A stretch of DNA of 64,000 nt from assembly GCA_963847515.1 (NCBI GenBank), contig CAWKAA010000004.1, forward strand, positions 124,001 to 188,000, written 5' to 3'. The notes under the pieces were generated by a model, which was not told where the DNA came from, made no database searches, and worked only from the letters and a program-made list of their open reading frames with translations. Positions 18,470 to 26,964 of this stretch are shown here, one piece after another. The stretch comes from QHXW01 sp963847515. Its GTDB lineage: Bacteria > Acidobacteriota > Terriglobia > Bryobacterales > Bryobacteraceae. Both the position numbers and the translations under genes were made by a program. Each line of letters starts with the position of its first letter. Position 1 is the stretch's first letter.

Positions 18470-18714
18470 TGCCATCCAAGCCCGGCGGAAAATCAGGTAC
18501 GCGCGCGCCCGAACACACCTTCGAGGAATCGAAGTACCTCAAGCGACTCATCGAGCAGCAGGTTCCGGTACGTGTGCGCCTGAGCAATAACGAGGAAGTG
18601 ACCGGTATCGTCGAATACTACGATGCCTCATTCATTCGCATCACCCGGAACGGTGAGCCGAATCTTTTCATTTTCAAACACGACATCAAATACTTGGTCG
18701 AGGCGGGTTCTTAG
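18469..18714 (+). CDS. Hfq-like Sm-fold RNA-binding protein
   Basis: 81 residues from a GTG that overlaps the previous stop (TAGTG). The Sm1 part, VPVRVRLSNNEEVTGIVEYYDASFIRI, and the Sm2 part, LFIFKHDIKYLVE, fit Hfq. In E. coli Hfq the matching Sm2 motif is YKHAI, and here it is FKHDI. Hfq forms a ring that pairs small RNAs with messages. The N-terminal 20 residues are basic and flexible. Acidobacterial versions diverge from the proteobacterial consensus, so the exact RNA preference is unknown. Confidence 0.78.
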   Translation: MPSKPGGKSGTRAPEHTFEESKYLKRLIEQQVPVRVRLSNNEEVTGIVEYYDASFIRITRNGEPNLFIFKHDIKYLVEAGS

Positions 18715-18720
18715 CCCTAC

Positions 18721-19533
18721 ATGCCGTCGTATCTCGAAACTGCAGTCGAGATCGCGCGCGAAGCCGGCGGTCTAATAGCCACTTTGTTCGAGCGTCGCGT
18801 ACCATTTGAACTGAAAGGCGAATACGACCTGGTTACTGAAGCCGACCGCGCCTCCGAGCGGCTGATCGTCGAGCGGCTGCGGACCCATTTTCCATCGCAC
18901 GCCATCGTGGCCGAGGAGGGCGGGGGACACGAGAGCTCGTCCGGCTACCGGTGGTATGTGGATCCGCTCGATGGCACCACGAACTTTGCGCACAGCTTTC
19001 CCGTGTTCAATGTAACGATGGCGCTCGAATCCGCGGGCGAACTGATCGCCGGAGTAATCTTCGATCCCATCAAGAATGAACTGTTTACCGCCGAGCGTGG
19101 AGCGGGCTCGTATTTGAACAACCGCCGGATTCGGGTTTCGCAAACCAGAAAACTCCAAGACGCGCTGGTGGCCACTGGTTTTCCCAGCGTCAAGCGGCAC
19201 CTGAACATCAACATTCATTTCTACCACCAGCTCGGCATGCAGACACACGGAGTCCGCCGGTGCGGCTCGGCAGCCATCGACCTGGCATACGTAGCCTGCG
19301 GGCGGCTGGAGGCATTTTGGGAATTCGGCTTGAATCCGTGGGACATGGCGGCTGGTCTGCTCTTGATCGAGGAGGCGGGCGGCAAATATTCCGGCATGCA
19401 CGGCGAACCGCACCAACTGCGCGGACCCGATGTGGTGGCCGATAACGGGCTGATTCACGATGAAATAGTGGGCCTGTTTGAAGAAATTTTCTCGGGCCAA
19501 TATCGTGTTCCAATGCCCGCAATAGCGGGCTGA
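18721..19533 (+). CDS. Inositol monophosphatase family protein (SuhB-like)
   Basis: 270 residues, intact. The metal-site motifs are all visible: IVAEEGGG, WYVDPLDGTTNFAHSFPVF (the DPxDGT signature) and the C-terminal LNPWDMAAGLLLIEEAGG. It hydrolyses inositol-1-phosphate or related sugar phosphates. SuhB also binds RNA polymerase in enterobacteria, and lying 6 bp after an Hfq-like gene invites that comparison, but the sequence alone supports only the phosphatase. Confidence 0.9.
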   Translation: MPSYLETAVEIAREAGGLIATLFERRVPFELKGEYDLVTEADRASERLIVERLRTHFPSHAIVAEEGGGHESSSGYRWYVDPLDGTTNFAHSFPVFNVTMALESAGELIAGVIFDPIKNELFTAERGAGSYLNNRRIRVSQTRKLQDALVATGFPSVKRHLNINIHFYHQLGMQTHGVRRCGSAAIDLAYVACGRLEAFWEFGLNPWDMAAGLLLIEEAGGKYSGMHGEPHQLRGPDVVADNGLIHDEIVGLFEEIFSGQYRVPMPAIAG

Positions 19534-19627
19534 ACCGCGCATATAATGGCGGCGGGACGTCAGGGAAATTCAAGCTATTCCTTTACTTTCAGCGCCTTAA
19601 GATGGTAGCCTAGGTGTTCTCATTTCC

Positions 19628-20932
19628 ATGCGAACAGTTGATCTGATTCATCGGAAGCGTGACGGCGAGGAACTGGATGCACAAGAGATTTCTCACCTGA
19701 TCGACGCATACACCCGCGGAGAAATCCCGGATTACCAGATGTCGGCTTTTCTTATGGCCGTGTTCTTCGCCGGGATGACGGACCGCGAGGTAAGCACTCT
19801 GACCGAGTGTATGATTCGCTCCGGCGAGACCGTCGATCTGTCGGCGATTCCGGGCGTCAAAGTCGACAAACACTCAACCGGCGGCGTTGGCGACAAAACC
19901 AGTCTGGTGGTGGCGCCGCTGGCGGCGGCCGCGGGCGTGATCGTCCCCATGATATCGGGCCGCGCACTGGGACACACCGGTGGAACGCTCGACAAGCTGG
20001 AATCCATCCCCGGATTTCGTACGGATCTGACGGTGGAACAATTTCACGCGCAATTGAGCGAGATCGGCCTGTGTTTTATCGGGCAATCCGATCGTATTGC
20101 TCCGGCGGACGGCAAACTCTATGCGCTGCGCGATGTTACGGCCACGGTCGAATCGATTCCGCTGATTGCTTCTTCGATCATGTCCAAGAAGATGGCGGAA
20201 GGCCTGGACGCGCTGGTGCTCGATGTCAAGGTGGGTTCGGGCGCTTTTATCAAGAAGCAAGTAGACGCGCGGCGACTGGCGCAGATGATGGTGGGTATTG
20301 GGAGGCGCATGGACAAGCGCGTCCAGGCGCTGATCACTGATATGAATCAGCCGCTGGGCTACGCGGTGGGCAATGCGCTCGAAGTCATGGAGGTGTCGCA
20401 GACGCTCATGAACCAAGGGCCGCCGGATTTGACCCGGCTGTGTCTCGAACTGGCGTCGCGGATGATTTTCCTGGCCAAGATTACCCCGACGCTGGAAGAT
20501 GCCCGGCAGTTGGCAGAAAACAAACTTGTGGACGGATCGGGCTACCGCAAATTCAAGCAGGTAATCCAGGCGCAGGGCGGTAACGCACTGGCGCTGGACA
20601 AGTTCGAACTCCTGCCCAACGCGACCGGAATGCGCGAGATCACTTCTCCCCGTGCCGGATACGTCAGCGCCATCGACGCGGAGGATATCGGCCAGGCGTC
20701 TACCTTGATGGGCGCAGGCCGCGAGCGCAAAGATGACCGGATCGATCCCGCGGTGGGCGTGATCCTCGAAGTCAAGATGGGAGAGAAAGTAGATGCCGGC
20801 TCGGTCTTGTGCCGCCTCTACTACACCAGCGAAGAACACGTGGAGGAGGCGTCGGAGATGGTGGAAGATGCTTTCCGTGTCTCCCAGCAAAAGGCTTTGG
20901 AGCGGGAGTTGATCCTCGAGGTTGTGGGGTGA
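19628..20932 (+). CDS. Pyrimidine-nucleoside (thymidine) phosphorylase
   Basis: 434 residues, intact. It has the signature KHSTGGVGDKTSL, the phosphate-binding SGRALGHTGGTLDKLE, and DVKVGSGAF in the middle, with the C-terminal lipoyl-like domain ending near residue 430. It splits uridine or thymidine with phosphate to give a base and (deoxy)ribose-1-phosphate. It opens a run of nucleoside genes on the same strand. Whether it prefers thymidine (deoA) or both pyrimidines (pdp) cannot be told from the sequence. Confidence 0.92.
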   Translation: MRTVDLIHRKRDGEELDAQEISHLIDAYTRGEIPDYQMSAFLMAVFFAGMTDREVSTLTECMIRSGETVDLSAIPGVKVDKHSTGGVGDKTSLVVAPLAAAAGVIVPMISGRALGHTGGTLDKLESIPGFRTDLTVEQFHAQLSEIGLCFIGQSDRIAPADGKLYALRDVTATVESIPLIASSIMSKKMAEGLDALVLDVKVGSGAFIKKQVDARRLAQMMVGIGRRMDKRVQALITDMNQPLGYAVGNALEVMEVSQTLMNQGPPDLTRLCLELASRMIFLAKITPTLEDARQLAENKLVDGSGYRKFKQVIQAQGGNALALDKFELLPNATGMREITSPRAGYVSAIDAEDIGQASTLMGAGRERKDDRIDPAVGVILEVKMGEKVDAGSVLCRLYYTSEEHVEEASEMVEDAFRVSQQKALERELILEVVG

Positions 20933-20936
20933 CCAT

Positions 20937-21000
20937 CCCGACGCGGCGAAGGCCAGGTTTTAGTCGCCGTGTCGCCGTGTCGCCGCGTCCCCGCGTCGGG
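20937..21000. repeat. 10-bp inverted repeat containing an octamer array
   Basis: CCCGACGCGG (20937-20946) pairs exactly with CCGCGTCGGG (20991-21000). Inside, from 20963 to 21002, are five 8-bp units starting GTCGCCGT. It fills the gap between the pyrimidine phosphorylase stop and the transporter start and could form a hairpin in the transcript. Confidence 0.65.
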
Positions 21001-21006
21001 GTCTAA

Positions 21007-22230
21007 ATGGGCCGCTATACCGGGGTGCTCGGCATCCTGGCCATCCTCGCCTCGGCGTGGCTGTTTTCCACGCACCGCGGCGCCATCAAGCTTCGCGTCA
21101 TCGTCTGGGGCCTGGGACTTCAGATCACCTTCGCCGTTCTGGTGCTTAAAACCGATTTTGGAAAGATCTTTCAAGCGCTCGGCGTCGGTGTCAACGCCAT
21201 GCTCAACTATGCAGAGGCGGGCAGCCAGTTCGTTTTCGGGCCGCTAGGCGTCAAATCTGGCCCGTTCGGCGTTGTGTTTGCGTTTCAGGTGTTGCCCATC
21301 GTCATCTTTATCGCTTCCTTTTTTTCTGTCCTTTACTACCTTGGGATCATGCAATGGATTGTGCGAGCCATGGCGGTGGTGATGCTGAAGGTGATGGGCG
21401 CAAGCGGCGCGGAGTCGCTCAATGTCGCAGCCAGCATCTTCATGGGACAGACGGAAGCGCCTCTGACTATTAAGCCATTCATTGCGGGCATGACAGAATC
21501 CGAACTGTTTACCATCATGGTAAGTGGTATGGCGCACGTGTCGGGAGCAGTGATGGCGGCTTATGTCAAGATTGCTGGGGTCGAGATCCAGCATTTGCTG
21601 ACCGCGGTCATCATGACCGCGCCCGCCACAATCATGCTGGCCAAGATGTTCGTGCCGGAGGTGGATAAACCGGCCACCGCTGGCCGCGTGGAAGTGCGGG
21701 TGGAAAAAGATGCGGTCAACGTTATTGACGCTGCCGCGAGAGGCGCGGGTGACGGTTTGCACCTGGCGCTGAACATCGGCGCCATGCTGATCGCGTTTCT
21801 GGCATTGATCGCCATGATTAACGGCATGCTGGGCGGATTACGAACTCTGCCAGGCTTGTTCTGGCTGCCGGTTTCGCTACAACAAGTTTTTGCCTGGCTG
21901 TTTGCTCCGGTTGCGTGGCTGATGGGGGTGGCTTGGAACGATTGCGCCACTATCGGGAACTTGCTGGGGACGCGCCTGGTGCTGAATGAATTCGTGGCGT
22001 TTCTGGAATTGGCCCCCCTGAAGGCGCATCTCGAGCCGCGGTCGTTCACTATTGCAACCTATGCGCTGTGCGGTTTCGCGAACTTTAGCTCGATTGCCAT
22101 TCAGATCGGCGGGATCGGCGCCATCGCGCCCAGCCGTAAATCGGATCTGGCTCGCTTGGGACTAAAGGCGGTGGCGGTGGGGTCGATGGCCAACTTCATG
22201 TCGGCCTGCTTTGCTGGGATGCTGGTGTGA
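21007..22230 (+). CDS. CNT (NupC) family nucleoside transporter
   Basis: 407 residues with about eight to ten membrane helices. The family-defining segment GQTEAPLTIKPF is present, with the following SGMAHVSGAVMAAYV and the C-terminal CGFANFSSIAIQIGG. CNT carriers bring nucleosides into the cell with Na+ or H+. It is placed between pyrimidine and purine nucleoside phosphorylases, which fits uptake feeding phosphorolysis. The ion cannot be told from these motifs. The start ATG at 21007 follows the octamer repeat, with only a weak SD. Confidence 0.9.
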   Translation: MGRYTGVLGILAILASAWLFSTHRGAIKLRVIVWGLGLQITFAVLVLKTDFGKIFQALGVGVNAMLNYAEAGSQFVFGPLGVKSGPFGVVFAFQVLPIVIFIASFFSVLYYLGIMQWIVRAMAVVMLKVMGASGAESLNVAASIFMGQTEAPLTIKPFIAGMTESELFTIMVSGMAHVSGAVMAAYVKIAGVEIQHLLTAVIMTAPATIMLAKMFVPEVDKPATAGRVEVRVEKDAVNVIDAAARGAGDGLHLALNIGAMLIAFLALIAMINGMLGGLRTLPGLFWLPVSLQQVFAWLFAPVAWLMGVAWNDCATIGNLLGTRLVLNEFVAFLELAPLKAHLEPRSFTIATYALCGFANFSSIAIQIGGIGAIAPSRKSDLARLGLKAVAVGSMANFMSACFAGMLV

Positions 22231-22234
22231 GACA

Positions 22235-22265
22235 GAGGGGTTGGGGGCTGGGGGTTGGGGGCTGG
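22235..22265. repeat. Heptamer array, TTGGGGG/CTGGGGG
   Basis: Four alternating 7-bp units, TTGGGGG, CTGGGGG, TTGGGGG, CTGG, preceded by AGAGGGG. It occupies the gap between the transporter stop and the purine phosphorylase start. Runs of five G at 7-bp spacing could also form a G-quadruplex in the coding strand. Confidence 0.75.
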
Positions 22266-22270
22266 CGCGC

Positions 22271-23080
22271 GTGATTGGCGAAGCGACTACCTGGATCGCT
22301 GCGCGCACGAAATTGCGGCCGCGGGTGGCGGTTGTGCTGGGTAGCGGGCTCGGCGGTTTTGCCGACGAGTTGATCGGGCACGAGGAGTTTCCCTACGCAT
22401 CCATTCCGAATTGGCCGGCATCCACCGCCGTAGGTCACGCGGGAAAACTGGTTCTGGGCTTACTGGGTACGCTCGAAGTGGCGGTAATGTCCGGACGCGC
22501 GCACTTGTACGAGGGTTACACTCCGGCGCAGGCGGCCTTCGGAGTTCGCGTATTGGGCGCGCTGGGCGTTCGTGCAATTGTGTTCACGAACGCGGCGGGC
22601 GGCATCAACCTTGCCTTCGAGCGGGGTGCCCTCGTGCTGATTTCCGATCATATTAATTTGCAAGGGTCCAACCCTCTGACCGGACCGAACGATGACGCGC
22701 TGGGTCCGCGCTTTCCCGATATGTCGGAAGCTTATGCACTGGCCTATCGGGAAACGGCCAAACAGGTGGGCCGCGAGTTGGGCATCCGGCTGAGCGAAGG
22801 GGTGTACGCCGCCGTTCTCGGACCGAGCTATGAAACGCCCGCCGAGATCCGTTACTTGCGCGCGATCGGGGCCGACATGGTCGGTATGTCCACGGTACCC
22901 GAGGTGATTGCGGCCAACCACATGGGCATTCGCTGCTTGGGGATTTCCTGTGTGACGAACATGGCGGCTGGCATTCTGCCCCGCAAGATTAACCACGAAG
23001 AAGTACTTGAGGCCGGCGCAGCGGTGCGCGGCACGCTAGTGAAATTTCTGAAGGCTCTGCTTCCGAGACTGGAGATCTAG
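22271..23080 (+). CDS. Purine-nucleoside phosphorylase
   Basis: I chose the GTG at 22271, giving 269 residues. An ATG upstream at 22211 reads through the heptamer array and the end of the transporter gene and is rejected. Motifs are VVLGSGLGGFADE, SGRAHLYEGYTP, TNAAGGIN, GPSYETPAEIRYLR and GADMVGMSTVPE, typical of trimeric PNP. It splits inosine and guanosine to base and ribose-1-phosphate. The stop is directly followed by the GTG of the cytidine deaminase gene. Confidence 0.93.
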   Translation: MIGEATTWIAARTKLRPRVAVVLGSGLGGFADELIGHEEFPYASIPNWPASTAVGHAGKLVLGLLGTLEVAVMSGRAHLYEGYTPAQAAFGVRVLGALGVRAIVFTNAAGGINLAFERGALVLISDHINLQGSNPLTGPNDDALGPRFPDMSEAYALAYRETAKQVGRELGIRLSEGVYAAVLGPSYETPAEIRYLRAIGADMVGMSTVPEVIAANHMGIRCLGISCVTNMAAGILPRKINHEEVLEAGAAVRGTLVKFLKALLPRLEI

Positions 23081-23464
23081 GTGGATCCGTTGGTCGACGC
23101 CGCAGTTCGTGCCCGTGAACATGCTCATGCGCCATTTTCGAAATTTAAAGTTGGCGCCGCGCTTGCAGCCGATGGCGGCCACATTTATACCGGCTGCAAT
23201 GTGGAGAACGCGACCTACGGCCTGACGATATGCGCCGAGCGCGTGGCGGTGTTCAAGGCCATCTCGGAAGGGGCGCGCACGTTCCGTTGCATCGCGGTGG
23301 TCGCGGACACGCCCGTTCTCACACCACCCTGCGGCGCCTGCCGGCAGATTCTGTGGGAATTCTGCGGCGACATCGAGGTGATTTTGACCAACCTGCAAGG
23401 CAAAACCGAATCATCGAGGTTGAAAGATCTATTGCCGAGGCCTTTCGATGCGTCTTTTCTTTAG
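23081..23464 (+). CDS. cdd: Cytidine deaminase
   Basis: 127 residues from a GTG that abuts the PNP stop. Zinc motifs are TICAERVA (Cys, Ala, catalytic Glu) and PPCGACRQIL (two Cys ligands), with the substrate-binding FKVGAALAADGG and GCNVENATYG. It converts cytidine and deoxycytidine to uridine forms, which feed the pyrimidine phosphorylase upstream. The short form is the tetrameric type. It overlaps the next gene by 17 bp. Confidence 0.95.
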   Translation: MDPLVDAAVRAREHAHAPFSKFKVGAALAADGGHIYTGCNVENATYGLTICAERVAVFKAISEGARTFRCIAVVADTPVLTPPCGACRQILWEFCGDIEVILTNLQGKTESSRLKDLLPRPFDASFL

Positions 23465-24836
23465 TTTTTTTCTGTTCGCGGCCTGGGTCTGGGCCGAGCC
23501 AGTCGACTGGGTCTGGAGCGCCCGCTACGTCATCACCATGGACGCCGGGCGGCGCGTCATCGAGAACGGCGCCATCGCGATTCGCGGCGAACGCATTGTG
23601 GCTGTCGGTCCGCAATCAGAAATCGACCACAATTTTCAGCCCAGGCAGCGCATGGACCGGCCCGATGCGCTGATCTCACCGGGGTTGATCAACACCCACA
23701 CTCATGCGGCCATGGTCCTGCTCCGCGGCATCGCGGACGATCTGCGATTGCAGGATTGGCTCGAGAAATACATCTTTCCCGCTGAAGCGCGCAATGTCAC
23801 GCCCGACTTTGTTCGCTGGGGCACCCGCCTCGCCTGCCTCGAGATGCTTCTGAGCGGTACCACGACCTTCACCGACATGTACTATTTCGAGGATCTGGTC
23901 GCGGAGACAGCGAAAGAGTGCGGCATGCGCGGCGTTCTGGGTGAGACCATCATTGGATTTCCGTCGCCGGACGCGAAGACGCCTGCGGACGCGCTGCGGT
24001 TCACCGAGAAGTTTCTGGAGCGGTTCCATGGCGATCCGTTGATCACCGCGGCTGTTGCGCCGCACGCGATTTACACGAATTCGGACGAGACGTTGCAGCA
24101 GTGCCGCGCGCTGGCCAACCGTTTTTCAGCGCCTTTGTTGATTCATCTTTCCGAGACCCGGCGCGAGAACGAGGAGGCCATGGCAAAACGAGCGAAGACG
24201 CCAACAGCGGCGCTCGATGCGCTGGGGATTTTCAACGGCCGCACGCTCGTGGCGCATGCGGTCTGGACAGACGACGCGGATCTTCGAATTTTGCGCGAGC
24301 GCGGCGTCGGCATCGCTCATTGCCCGTCCAGCAATATGAAGCTCGCGAGTGGCGCCGCGCCGGTCACAAAAATGCTGGCCCTCGGTCTGTTGGTCGGGCT
24401 CGGCCCGGATGGCGCGGCCGGCAGCAACAACGATCTCAACATGTTCGAAGAAATGGATCTGGCATCCAAACTGCAAAAAGTCATCACCGGCGACCCACAG
24501 GTGCTCCCGGCGCGCCAGGCCGTCGAAATGGCCACAATCGGTGGGGCGCGCGCCCTGGGTCTCGAGAAAGAAATTGGGTCGCTGGAGCAGGGGAAGCGCG
24601 CCGACCTGATTACCGTGCGGCTTGACCGGCCCAACGCCATACCGCTCTACGACGTTTACTCGCACATGGTGTACACGCTCAAAGGGTCGGATACGCGCGA
24701 CGTGATGGTAAACGGGCGCCTGGTGGTTCGGGATGCGCAGCCGCTCACTGTCGATGCCGGGCAGGTGATCGCAAAGGCGGAGGTGCTCGCACAGAAAGTG
24801 CGCGAGAGCCTGAAGCCAGCCGTCGCAACACCGTGA
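23448..24836 (+). CDS. Exported amidohydrolase, chlorohydrolase/SAH-deaminase (MtaD-like) family
   Basis: 462 residues. It starts with a probable signal peptide, MRLFFSFFLFAAWVWAEP, unusual because MtaD-type deaminases are cytoplasmic. Metal and catalytic sites are visible: PGLINTHTHAAM (HxH), APHAIYTNSDE, LIHLSETRREN, VAHAVW and GPDGAAGSNNDLNM (Asp). The C-terminal composite domain is complete. Relatives deaminate S-adenosylhomocysteine, methylthioadenosine or similar purines. Co-location with nucleoside phosphorylases suggests a nucleoside substrate, possibly outside the inner membrane. The start inside cdd is set by the signal-peptide pattern. Confidence 0.82.
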   Translation: MRLFFSFFLFAAWVWAEPVDWVWSARYVITMDAGRRVIENGAIAIRGERIVAVGPQSEIDHNFQPRQRMDRPDALISPGLINTHTHAAMVLLRGIADDLRLQDWLEKYIFPAEARNVTPDFVRWGTRLACLEMLLSGTTTFTDMYYFEDLVAETAKECGMRGVLGETIIGFPSPDAKTPADALRFTEKFLERFHGDPLITAAVAPHAIYTNSDETLQQCRALANRFSAPLLIHLSETRRENEEAMAKRAKTPTAALDALGIFNGRTLVAHAVWTDDADLRILRERGVGIAHCPSSNMKLASGAAPVTKMLALGLLVGLGPDGAAGSNNDLNMFEEMDLASKLQKVITGDPQVLPARQAVEMATIGGARALGLEKEIGSLEQGKRADLITVRLDRPNAIPLYDVYSHMVYTLKGSDTRDVMVNGRLVVRDAQPLTVDAGQVIAKAEVLAQKVRESLKPAVATP

Positions 24837-24856
24837 GGTGTTCCTCCGCGGCCGTC

Positions 24857-26041
24857 TTATGACCGCGTCAAAAAGATCGGCAGCCCGATCTTGTTTTCGT
24901 AACTGGGCCGGTAGCGCTCGGTATTGTACATGGTTTGGATGTCTACCTTGCGCGGCCCCAGCTTGGGATCGGGAATCGGCCCGGCTGCATAACAGCCGCC
25001 GCAGATCGCCATCATGAGGCCGTGCTGCCCGCGCTCGATGCAGCCCATCGCCATGCCCGCGTACGTCGAGGCGACCATCTTGTCCACGAAATCCGGATTG
25101 CCGCTGCGCAGGTCGTAGGTGAGATCGCTGACGATGGTTTCCTCACTGGTGCGCTTCTTGATCTCATCGCTCAGATCCTCGCCCACGTTGGCTTTTTTCT
25201 TGTGACCGTAAGCATCCGCCTCGCCGGTCTCGCGCAGTTGATAGCCCTCCCACTCGGCGCCTTCCGAAAGAATCACCAGCGCGTAATTGCTGGGATTGTG
25301 CTTCTTGTCCTTGAGCAGCAGATCGATCAGTTTCTGAAGATCGAACCTGTATTCGGGAATACAGCAGCGCGTGGAGGTGACATACGCTGTGTAGAGCGCG
25401 GTATAACCTGCGTCACGGCCGAAGATACGAAAAATGCCGATACGCTCGTGCGAGCCCACGGTGGTACGCTGCCGGCCAATGGCTTCGGTCGCGCGCGTAA
25501 TCGCCGTCGAGAAGCCGATGCAGTATTCCGTGTTGCGCACGTCGTTGTCCATCGTTTTTGGAATGGCAATCACCTTGAAGCCAGCATGGTCGAGTTTGGC
25601 AGCATAGCTCAGTGTGTCGTCTCCACCGATGGCGATCAAGTATTCGAATTGCAGCTTTTCCAGATTCTTGAGTACTTGCGACGTCAGGTCGTATACCGTG
25701 GTGGTTTTTCCGTCTTTTGTCACCTGGGACGATGGAAAGGCCGCGCCACCCAGAAATTCCGGCACTTTTTTCATCTTGGCCGGATTGGTGCGCGTCGTGT
25801 GCAGAAACGTACCGCCCGTGCGGTCGATGGTGCGCGTATTGGCTCGATCGAGCGGCAAAACATAGCGCGCGCGGCTCGCGGGATCATCCAGGTTGACATG
25901 CGTCAGCCCTTCCCACCCTCGCCGGATACCGATCACCTCACAGCCGATTTCACTGCCTCTATAGACCACGCTCTTGATCACCGAGTTCAGCCCGGGAACA
26001 TCACCTCCGCCGGTGAGGATCCCCACACGCTTTACAGACAT
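24857..26041 (-). CDS. 6-phosphofructokinase, PPi-dependent type
   Basis: 394 residues, intact. It starts with the Gly-rich MSVKRVGILTGGGDVPGLN. The phosphoryl-donor site reads GGDDT (139-143) rather than GGDGS, and the next motif is PKTMDND (161-167) with Lys in place of Gly. The Asp and Lys at these two places are the known marks of PPi-using enzymes. It would phosphorylate fructose-6-phosphate reversibly with pyrophosphate. The gene is convergent with the nucleoside cluster. Confidence 0.88.
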   Translation of the reverse strand: MSVKRVGILTGGGDVPGLNSVIKSVVYRGSEIGCEVIGIRRGWEGLTHVNLDDPASRARYVLPLDRANTRTIDRTGGTFLHTTRTNPAKMKKVPEFLGGAAFPSSQVTKDGKTTTVYDLTSQVLKNLEKLQFEYLIAIGGDDTLSYAAKLDHAGFKVIAIPKTMDNDVRNTEYCIGFSTAITRATEAIGRQRTTVGSHERIGIFRIFGRDAGYTALYTAYVTSTRCCIPEYRFDLQKLIDLLLKDKKHNPSNYALVILSEGAEWEGYQLRETGEADAYGHKKKANVGEDLSDEIKKRTSEETIVSDLTYDLRSGNPDFVDKMVASTYAGMAMGCIERGQHGLMMAICGGCYAAGPIPDPKLGPRKVDIQTMYNTERYRPSYENKIGLPIFLTRS

Positions 26042-26109
26042 CCAGACTCCTCTCTGAGTTGGGTAATTCTTTATTATAGATTCGTAGGCACGCGCTTGAT
26101 CCGGAGTGG

Positions 26110-26964
26110 CTACTGCGGCGCGACCGGCTCCGCTGCCGCATCCAGGTATGTGAGATATGCTGCCAACAGTGTGTACGAGTTCTGATACTCCGCCAATCTG
26201 ATCACCGAGAAAGTGTCTCGCATGCTGTGAAGAATGGGGAGCGTTTCCTGAGTGACAGAGTGAAAGTCAATCGAGGGGATCTTCCTTTCCCTGAACGAAC
26301 CCGCATCCGAAAGACCAACCTGATCAACGTTCACAGCGCCCAGGGGCAGATTGAGGAAACGCGCAACTTTGAATGCGGCCGCCACCAGATTTTTGTCCGC
26401 GCGGCTTAACCATACTTTCGTGTCCGACATCCCCAGCGAATCGAGATTGACCATAGCCCGGATCGCTTGGCGCTGCTCCTTGCTGAGCCGGTCGACATAA
26501 AACTTTGACCCGACCAATCCGTCCTCTTCCGAGGCAAAACCGATAAAGACGAATGTCAAACGGTGGGGTTTCGCCTGCAACCCTTGAAAAAAGCTCGGCA
26601 GCAGAGAAACGCCGCTCCAGTTATCGACGACTCCGTGGCCAATGCCGACCTTGTCGTAGTGGGCTCCGACGACTATCGTGGCTTGATCGGTTCCCTTAAG
26701 AGTGCAGATGACGTTAGCTGTGTGCCAGCCTTTGACCGGCTGTTCGATGAGTTGTTCCCCTTTGCAGCCCGCCTCTTCGAACAAGGTTTCAAGGATCTTT
26801 TCGCGCTCCGGGTTTTTGTCCACGGCCCTTCGCAGTCGACTCTCGATGACGGCCGGATCGACCAGTTGGTAATCAATCTTCTGGGCGACTGCTGAATGTG
26901 TTCCAACCAGCAGTACGGCGATACCCGCGTGGACCTGCCACTGATGAGTTGGAGAGTGTCTCAA
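26110..26964 (-). CDS. M28 family zinc aminopeptidase, exported
   Basis: 284 residues with a signal peptide-like start (HAGIAVLLVGTHSAVAQ). Zinc ligands and catalytic residues of M28 are present: VVGAHYDKV, GVVDNWSGV, FASEEDGLVGS (catalytic Glu then zinc Glu), MVNLDSLGM and IDFHSV. The protein probably trims amino acids from peptides in the periplasm. It overlaps the end of the ceramidase-like gene by 4 bp and so is likely the last gene of a three-gene transcript. Confidence 0.88.
   Translation of the reverse strand: MRHSPTHQWQVHAGIAVLLVGTHSAVAQKIDYQLVDPAVIESRLRRAVDKNPEREKILETLFEEAGCKGEQLIEQPVKGWHTANVICTLKGTDQATIVVGAHYDKVGIGHGVVDNWSGVSLLPSFFQGLQAKPHRLTFVFIGFASEEDGLVGSKFYVDRLSKEQRQAIRAMVNLDSLGMSDTKVWLSRADKNLVAAAFKVARFLNLPLGAVNVDQVGLSDAGSFRERKIPSIDFHSVTQETLPILHSMRDTFSVIRLAEYQNSYTLLAAYLTYLDAAAEPVAPQ

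Noticed and set aside
19874..20890. A 338-codon minus-strand frame inside the pyrimidine phosphorylase gene.
   Set aside because: It is fully antisense to a gene with clear motifs and has the His/Arg-rich composition of a shadow frame.
22211..22270. An ATG at 22211 as start of the purine phosphorylase.
   Set aside because: It would translate the heptamer array and the end of the transporter gene. The GTG at 22271 gives the family-length protein.
24935..26185. A long plus-strand frame (416 codons) over the phosphofructokinase gene.
   Set aside because: It is antisense to an intact enzyme with diagnostic motifs, and its composition is shadow-like.
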